Below, one piece after another: positions 36,901-41,752 of a stretch of 41,752 bases of DNA. The position numbers and the translations under genes are program-made. Source of the DNA: Candidatus Finniella inopinata (GTDB taxonomy: Bacteria > Pseudomonadota > Alphaproteobacteria > Paracaedibacterales > CAIULA01). The stretch covers positions 1 to 41,752 of the forward strand of contig NZ_SCFB01000010.1 of NCBI RefSeq assembly GCF_004210305.1, written 5' to 3'. Positions within the stretch are counted from its first letter, which is position 1; each line of letters opens with the position of its first letter. The notes below the pieces were generated by a model. That model saw only the letters and a program-made list of their open reading frames with translations. It was not told where the DNA came from and did no database searches.

Positions 36901-36903
36901 CTG

Positions 36904-37740
36904 CTATCGGTTTCCTAAATCATCGCTGCAATACGTGGGGCTGTTATGCTCCCAACTTTTTTTACCTAGATAACTCTGTAAGTTTTCATTCTGGGCGCGC
37001 AGGTCGTTTCCTGTGTTGCCTGTCAAAACCAACAAGCTGTCCATACCAACCTGCTTGGCCCCTATGATATCCGTCTCGATCGTATCGCCAATCATTAAAA
37101 TTTCTTCGGGTTTAATGCCGCTAAGATTGGCCATAATCTGGTGATAAATAAAAGGAGATGGTTTACCAATAAGCGTAACTTGCCCCCCTTGTTCAATGAT
37201 TTTATCAGCAAAGCTGCCGGCGCATTTTCGAATTTGGTCGCCGAACATGGCAATCTTGTCAGGGTTTGCACACAAAACAGGGATCCCCTGTTCAATAATT
37301 TTCTCAATTATCTGTTGATGGGGTGATTCGTCCTCACCAGGATTCAAAAAGGCCGTCAAAAGAACCACATCAGCCAGTTCGACTTTGCCGACTTGGTTCA
37401 GGTCTAACCCAGCGTCGATATCCACATTACGCTCAGCGCCCCAATGAAAAACTCTTTGTCCTGCATAAGTTGTCGTTAATAATGTGCGCGTCACATCACC
37501 AGAGGTTAGAACGTCAAAGGATTTTGTAATGCCCAATCTTTTTAATGTTTCACGGGTTTGGGTGCCAGGTCGGGGCATGTTTGATAAAAAGATTACCCTT
37601 TGATTATAATCAAGAGCATTAATGGATTCTATGGCATGGGGGAATGCTTCAATACCATTATGAACCACCCCCACCACGTCAAATAACAAAACCTTGTAGT
37701 TTTGGGTAATGTTTAAAAAGTTTGTGATTTTTTCAGTCAT
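36904..37740 (-). CDS. HAD-superfamily class IIA hydrolase (TIGR01459-like)
   Basis: A 278-residue phosphatase-like protein of the NagD-related class IIA HAD family found mainly in alphaproteobacteria. Motif I is LLFDVVGVVHNG (about 18-29): the first, nucleophilic Asp is present, and the second Asp of the usual DxDG is Val, as this family often lacks it. Motif II is VIFLSNMPRPG (about 49-59) with Ser as phosphate binder, motif III Lys is in ITLIGKPSPFIY-like TLIGKPSPF (about 191), and motif IV is ILMIGDTIETDIIGA (about 215-229). The substrate is unknown. It stands between uppP (9 bases upstream) and the MidA-like gene. Confidence 0.88.
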   Translation of the reverse strand: MTEKITNFLNITQNYKVLLFDVVGVVHNGIEAFPHAIESINALDYNQRVIFLSNMPRPGTQTRETLKRLGITKSFDVLTSGDVTRTLLTTTYAGQRVFHWGAERNVDIDAGLDLNQVGKVELADVVLLTAFLNPGEDESPHQQIIEKIIEQGIPVLCANPDKIAMFGDQIRKCAGSFADKIIEQGGQVTLIGKPSPFIYHQIMANLSGIKPEEILMIGDTIETDIIGAKQVGMDSLLVLTGNTGNDLRAQNENLQSYLGKKSWEHNSPTYCSDDLGNR

Positions 37741-37749
37741 ACAGGGCCT

Positions 37750-38562
37750 TTAAAAGGATTTATAATAAGCAAAGGCTAGCAATCCTAAACCGAACGCAAC
37801 CCTGTAAATCATAAACGGCTTAAAGCTGTGACGTTTCAGGAAAGACAAAAGGCTGTGGATAACGACAAATCCTATGACAGCGGTGATGACAACCGCTTGA
37901 CCAACAGCGGCCCAATCCAAAACGATGCCTTGTTTAAACACATCATAACCCGTCAGGGTCACGGCCCCAAGCACAGTCGGAATCGACAGCAAGAAAGAAA
38001 AACGGGTGGCCTCAATGCGTCCCAGGCCCATACATCGTGCTGCTGTAATACAGGTCCCCGACCGACTGGCCCCAGGGATAAAAGCCAAAGCTTGGGCGCT
38101 GCCAATAACCATCGCTTTAAGATACGTCAATTTTTGAGGTCGGCGGTGTTGATGGATATCAGCCAAATACAACAGAATACCAAAAATAATGCTGCTTATT
38201 CCCATGATAAGAAGCGGATTAAAGGGGGGAATTTTGCCTTTTATGAAATAGCCAATGACGATGGCTGGTATGGTCGCGATAATCAGCAACAGGGTCAACT
38301 GACCATCAGGATCATGAGGGAAAGAACGCCAATTCCTGACCTTTAAAAGTCCCAACGTCACCTTGATCATGCTGAGAACTTCGTGCCGAAAATAAACCAC
38401 AATCGACAATAATGTTCCCAGATGCAAGGCCACCTCCCATTCTAAACGAGACGCTGGCTGATTCCATAAAAGATTAATTAAAGTTAGGTGCGCACTTGAA
38501 CTAACGGGGAGAAACTCACTTATACCCTGTATGATACAGAGAGTAAGGATATAGACGTTCAT
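37750..38562 (-). CDS. uppP: Undecaprenyl-diphosphatase (BacA/UppP)
   Basis: UppP removes a phosphate from undecaprenyl diphosphate so that the lipid carrier can be reused in peptidoglycan and glycan synthesis. The 270 residues have eight membrane segments. The two signatures are intact: QGISEFLPVSSSAHLTL (about 13-29) with the catalytic Glu and Ser, and PGASRSGTCITAARCMGLGR (about 163-182) with the essential Arg. The ATG at 38562 follows a GGTGCACC repeat. It leads a minus-strand operon with the HAD and MidA-like genes. Length is normal. Confidence 0.96.
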   Translation of the reverse strand: MNVYILTLCIIQGISEFLPVSSSAHLTLINLLWNQPASRLEWEVALHLGTLLSIVVYFRHEVLSMIKVTLGLLKVRNWRSFPHDPDGQLTLLLIIATIPAIVIGYFIKGKIPPFNPLLIMGISSIIFGILLYLADIHQHRRPQKLTYLKAMVIGSAQALAFIPGASRSGTCITAARCMGLGRIEATRFSFLLSIPTVLGAVTLTGYDVFKQGIVLDWAAVGQAVVITAVIGFVVIHSLLSFLKRHSFKPFMIYRVAFGLGLLAFAYYKSF

Positions 38563-38565
38563 AAA

Positions 38566-38625
38566 GGTGCACCCATCTGAGGCGTGATTTTAATATCAAT
38601 ACCAAACCTGGGGGCGGGGTGCACC
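38566..38625. repeat. GGTGCACC repeat pair, copy 1
   Basis: The 8-base palindrome GGTGCACC occurs at 38566-38573 and 38618-38625, ending in CTAGTATTTTTAGAATGAGAGGA, the block that also follows the two other pairs or precedes the paralogue stops. The 44 bases between differ from those of the other copies. It marks the 3' border of the exported paralogue unit. Confidence 0.7.
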
Positions 38626-38649
38626 TAGTATTTTTAGAATGAGAGGAAG

Positions 38650-40056
38650 TTACCTCCTGAATGATAGTAGATTATGTTCTGGATAGTGAGGATCAAAATA
38701 ATTTGTCGCATCATCCCAATAGCCGTCAAGTTCGAAGTGTGCCTCATCCATCATTTCTCCACAAAAACCGAATTTATACCAACGGTTTCGAACCTCAACT
38801 TTTCGTCTCGCGTGGGGATCGTAAATTTTTATTCTCGAAGGAACAACTGAAATTGCTCCATGGTCATAGGCTAATTTAAACACCTCATTATGCTCATCAA
38901 AAGCAATTAGGGACCCATCGCTGTATCTTGCTAAATTAGTCGGAATCCCATCCTCTCCCCATTCAAGAGGGCTGTGAACTGTAATGCCAATTGTCAGTTG
39001 GGGCTTATTGTTCTCCAGCCTTTTAACCCTAATCATCATTCCACCTTTGTGAACCCAATTGTGTTGTTGATTGCTTTGCTTTATTCCCCAAAAACCTAGG
39101 TCAATTAACTTTTTTGCCAAGTCTCCATCGTCCATTGATCCGTTATAGTGTGTGCAGCTAATCAAACCGGTTAAGTCATCGACTTGGTTCAAAAGTCCTT
39201 CAATAAACCCGTAACCATAGGCGATTTTTTTCAAAGTGGGGTTGGTACTAACATAGGGATTGGAAAGGTGCCAACGAACTAACATGTTTTGGTACTTTTG
39301 CAAATCAAATAGGGCAAATTCAGCAACTTCATCATTACAAAACTCCGCATAACAAAAGGCCGAAATCACCTTTTCAAGCTTTTGAAGCAAATAAGTAGTT
39401 GGTCGTCCCCCGGTTTGCCTAATCATTGCCAATTCTTGATTGCAAAGTTTAATGTTCATACGACCCTGAGAAGATGGACCATGGTTTTGTGTGTAACGAC
39501 CGGTTCCCAATTTTGATAAATCATAAAAATAGTCAGCATCGTCAGTTCTTCCAAGGTTTCTAAAATAAGTACCTATAGCTGCGGCAACATCCGCCCAATA
39601 ACATTCATGCCCTTGCGCATTGTCGATAGCTGTTAATGCTGCTTGGTAGGCAGGATGTTTTTTGGAATAGTCCTCAATCTTTGTATGGATTTCACTTTCT
39701 ATTTCTTGAATCATACTTGTACGTTTTTCTTCAGCTTCTCTCCATTTTCTTTGTTCTGCTTCCTTTTGTGCGGGAGTCTTAGCGGCTTCCCTTTGGAGGC
39801 TCCTTGCGCAAAATCTTTTTGCCTCTTCTATGTGTTGTTCATATGTCAATATGGGCTCGTCTGGATGGCGGGCATTGAGGCAATCGTTTCTTATGTCTCT
39901 ATTTTTCTGGGCATTTTTTAAGTTTATAAGAACTAAAGTTTTATTACGTTCACTCTTTGCGGTCTCATCCTGATACGTACCAGCAAAACTGACGGAGTAA
40001 GTGCCAAGGGCAAGAGCCGCCATGGGCAGGTAATTAAAGAAAGATTTTAACAGCAT
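38650..40056 (-). CDS. Exported protein, tandem paralogue 1
   Basis: A 468-residue exported protein that I do not recognise, sister of the gene at 40187. AGGAT stands ahead of the ATG, and the signal peptide is MLLKSFFNYLPMAALALGTY (cleavage near SFA). A charged, helical, possibly coiled-coil region with KTPAQKEAEQRKWREAEEKR follows (about 90-130), then a helical part with Sel1-like flavour (NDADYFYDLSKLGTGRYTQN at about 170-190), then a C-terminal domain (about 320-468) with the conserved blocks HNWVHKGGMMIRVKR, PQLTIGITVHSPLEWGEDGI and EMMDEAHFEL. Conserved His, Trp and Asp/Glu there might be an active site, which is not established. The window's strongest similarity between sisters is in this domain. 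Confidence 0.8.
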   Translation of the reverse strand: MLLKSFFNYLPMAALALGTYSVSFAGTYQDETAKSERNKTLVLINLKNAQKNRDIRNDCLNARHPDEPILTYEQHIEEAKRFCARSLQREAAKTPAQKEAEQRKWREAEEKRTSMIQEIESEIHTKIEDYSKKHPAYQAALTAIDNAQGHECYWADVAAAIGTYFRNLGRTDDADYFYDLSKLGTGRYTQNHGPSSQGRMNIKLCNQELAMIRQTGGRPTTYLLQKLEKVISAFCYAEFCNDEVAEFALFDLQKYQNMLVRWHLSNPYVSTNPTLKKIAYGYGFIEGLLNQVDDLTGLISCTHYNGSMDDGDLAKKLIDLGFWGIKQSNQQHNWVHKGGMMIRVKRLENNKPQLTIGITVHSPLEWGEDGIPTNLARYSDGSLIAFDEHNEVFKLAYDHGAISVVPSRIKIYDPHARRKVEVRNRWYKFGFCGEMMDEAHFELDGYWDDATNYFDPHYPEHNLLSFRR

Positions 40057-40178
40057 TTAAATAATCCTATTTGGGTTTAAGTATCGCCTGAATTTAAAGT
40101 TACTTTGGAGGTTCAGAAAATCAGGAAAAGATACGTATGTAGTGTTTGGTGCACCCAATTTTTTTTTTAGAGTGCACC
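40057..40178 (-). repeat. Conserved leader of paralogue 1, ends in GGTGCACC hairpin
   Basis: About 120 bases before the gene are nearly identical to those before paralogue 2 (41558-41677), more alike than the genes. They contain the ribosome site AGGAT, the block AAACACTACATACGTATC, and at the far end GGTGCACC (40148-40155) opposite GTGCACC (40172-40178) with an A-tract between. It must include the shared promoter. Confidence 0.75.
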
Positions 40179-40186
40179 TAGTATTT

Positions 40187-41557
40187 TTAGAATGAGAGGA
40201 CACTATTTGGCGAATAGGTGTGATAAAGAGAATTTATAATGTTACTCCAACCGCCTGGTAATTCAAAATGTGCAAGGTCCATCATATCCCCCATAAAACG
40301 GGGTTGGTGCCACCTTACGCGTGCTTCATACAATCTTCTTGAGGGGACAACGAAAATAGCACCATTGTCATAGGCTAATTTAAACACTTCGTTATGTTCA
40401 TCAAAAGCAATTAGTGATCCATCGCTGTATTTTGCTAAATTAGTGGGGATCCCATCCTTTCCCCACTTAAGAGGGCTGTGAACTGTGATGCCGATTGTCA
40501 ATTGGGCATCATTGTATCCCCATTTTTTAACCCTGATCATCAGTCCATCTTGTCTTACCCAATTGTGGTGCTGGTCATCTTGCCATATGCCATAAAACCC
40601 AAGGTCAATTAATCGTTTTGCCAAATCACCATTGTCCCGTGCACCATTGTAATGCGTTGATTTTAGCAGACGGCCTAAAGAAGCGGATTGCTTTAAAATT
40701 TTGTTAACAAATCCGTAACCATAGGCAATCTTTTGCAAAGTAGGGTTTGCACTCACATAAGGGGTAGAGAGGTGCCAACGAATAATATGGTCCCTTTGTT
40801 GTCTTAAGCCGGGTAAGGCAAAGTCGGCGACTTCATCGTTGCAATGACCCGCATCACAAAAAGCCCTGATCGCTTTTTCAAGTTTTTGAAACAAAGATGT
40901 GGTTGGTCGCTCACGTTTTGCCAGAATTGTTCCCAATTCCTGATTGTAAAGCTCAATACACATACGACCCTGGGAAGACGGAGCATAATTTTGCGTGTAT
41001 CGACCAACGCCCTGGTTTGCTAAGTCATAAAAGTAGTTGGCTTCATGGATTCTTTTTTGCGCCCGGAAATGGTTTCCCACTTCTTCAGCGAAATCGGCCC
41101 AGTATTGAAACTCTTTCGATTTCAATATCTCATCTAATTTTTGTTTGTCAGTAGTATTAATTTTGCGAAAGGTTTTAATCTTTGCCAGAATACCATCCTC
41201 TATTTCATCGGTCCATTTTCTTTCTTTTTCTTCACGTTCTTCCTCTATCCTATTCTCTTCTGCTTTTTGTGCAGGGGTTTTGGCAGCTTCCTCTTCCCTG
41301 TCGATTCTTCGCATTTGTTTTGCTAGGTACTTGTGTTGTGCATCTGTGATTTGAGGTTCATTTGGATCATCATAATTATCGCAAGCGTTCATAATTTCGA
41401 CCTCTCGCTCGGCGTCTGCGAAGCTAAAGGGAACCAAAGCTTTATTTTGTTCCCGGTCCATCGCATCATCATCAACATCAGAAGCAAAACTGGCAGAGTA
41501 AGTGCCCAAGACAAAGGCCGCCAAAGGTAGATAATTAAAGAAAAATTTTATTAACAT
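40187..41557 (-). CDS. Exported protein, tandem paralogue 2
   Basis: A 456-residue exported protein, sister of the gene at 38650 over the whole length. Signal peptide MLIKFFFNYLPLAAFVLGTY with cleavage near SFA. The same layout follows: a Glu/Arg-rich coiled-coil-like region (KTPAQKAEENRIEEEREEKE, about 93-112), NEANYFYDLANQGVGRYTQN, and the C-terminal domain with HNWVRQDGLMIRVKKWGYND, AQLTIGITVHSPLKWGKDGI and DMMDLAHFEL. The C-terminal part is better conserved than the N-terminal coil, so it is probably the active module. Both carry identical leaders, so they should be expressed together. Function unknown; export and modular growth suggest an effector or surface role. Confidence 0.8.
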   Translation of the reverse strand: MLIKFFFNYLPLAAFVLGTYSASFASDVDDDAMDREQNKALVPFSFADAEREVEIMNACDNYDDPNEPQITDAQHKYLAKQMRRIDREEEAAKTPAQKAEENRIEEEREEKERKWTDEIEDGILAKIKTFRKINTTDKQKLDEILKSKEFQYWADFAEEVGNHFRAQKRIHEANYFYDLANQGVGRYTQNYAPSSQGRMCIELYNQELGTILAKRERPTTSLFQKLEKAIRAFCDAGHCNDEVADFALPGLRQQRDHIIRWHLSTPYVSANPTLQKIAYGYGFVNKILKQSASLGRLLKSTHYNGARDNGDLAKRLIDLGFYGIWQDDQHHNWVRQDGLMIRVKKWGYNDAQLTIGITVHSPLKWGKDGIPTNLAKYSDGSLIAFDEHNEVFKLAYDNGAIFVVPSRRLYEARVRWHQPRFMGDMMDLAHFELPGGWSNIINSLYHTYSPNSVLSF

Positions 41558-41677
41558 TAGGTAATCCTATTTGGGTTTAAGTGTCGGCTGAATTTAAAGT
41601 TACTTTGAAAGTTCAGAAAATCAGGAAAAGATACGTATGTAGTGTTTGGTGCACCCAATTTTTTTTTAGAGTGCACC
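41558..41677 (-). repeat. Conserved leader of paralogue 2 with GGTGCACC hairpin
   Basis: Nearly identical to 40057-40178. GGTGCACC at 41648-41655 and GTGCACC at 41671-41677 frame an A-tract on the minus strand. Directly after CCTAG the sequence departs from the pattern seen in the first two copies, where TATTTTTAGAATGAGAGGA follows. Confidence 0.75.
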
Positions 41678-41678
41678 T

Positions 41679-41752
41679 AGGGCGTGTCATCAATTGAATA
41701 AGTCATAGATTTCTGTTTTAATTGAGAAAAATTTTACGAGGTTTTTTTCGGT
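41679..41752. mobile_element. Possible end of an insertion sequence, runs off window
   Basis: From the CTAG at 41677-41680 the repeated block is replaced by GGCGTGTCATCAATTGAATA and A+T-rich DNA to the window edge. A break exactly at CTAG and a GGGCGTGTCATC-type terminus are reminiscent of IS5-family (IS427-group) ends, which prefer CTAG-like targets. No transposase is visible in the 72 bases, so this is a suggestion. Confidence 0.33.

Overview
The window looks like chromosome of an alphaproteobacterium that lives inside a protist, most likely of the Holosporales/Paracaedibacter type. This is an inference, not a database result. The housekeeping genes (yajC-secD-secF, anmK/tyrS, an E2 lipoyl acyltransferase, parC, glmU, fumC, prfB, uppP) have an alphaproteobacterial look. 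Between them sit secreted proteins with eukaryote-like or repeat architecture (a U-box protein, Sel1-like repeat proteins, tandem secreted paralogues), type VI secretion baseplate genes, and several freshly broken genes. Mixed decay and expansion of this kind is typical of amoeba or ciliate endosymbionts.

Layout. 1-2.8 kb: a frameshifted rnhB start and a Kef-type antiporter on the minus strand, then an NlpD-like lipoprotein on plus. 2.9-6.7 kb: yajC-secD-secF, followed by an A+T-rich FkbM-type methyltransferase cut by one in-frame TAA. 6.7-9.2 kb: anmK and tyrS, divergent, and a CAU-anticodon tRNA that is probably Ile2. 9.4-15.4 kb: a secreted unknown protein, pdhC (E2), a 1,100-residue iron-sulphur/FAD/FNR-type oxidoreductase and a small exported protein. 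15.5-18.3 kb: tssG and tssF. 18.4-22.3 kb: two tandem exported paralogues that share an N-terminal module but have different C-terminal halves; one carries eight near-identical 35-50 residue repeats and an in-frame TAG. 22.4-27.6 kb: parC, then an inserted cassette with two exported proteins, one with a U-box, then a second diverged copy of the last 164 bp of parC. 27.7-30.2 kb: a Met/Lys/Asp-rich exported protein, an orphan COG2984-type binding protein with a strong terminator, a KGG-repeat stress protein and a 570-bp stretch without a gene. 30.2-38.6 kb: glmU, fumC, a ProP-like transporter, prfB with its programmed frameshift, a small exported protein, and the uppP-HAD-MidA-like operon. 38.6-41.75 kb: two tandem exported paralogues separated by conserved leaders and GGTGCACC hairpins, then a probable insertion-sequence end at the right edge.

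The strongest candidate for something new is the 24.6-27.6 kb cassette. Two copies of the parC 3' end bracket a Sec-exported U-box (E3 ubiquitin ligase-like) protein and a second exported unknown. The differences between the copies are mostly synonymous, which suggests that one parC tail came with the cassette from a related strain. A second candidate is the modular, duplicating families of exported proteins (18.4-22.3 kb and 38.6-41.6 kb), which look like effector repertoires expanding by tandem copying. Three lesions (rnhB, fkbM, the Sel1-type gene) are single-base events, so they are recent decay, recoding or sequencing errors.
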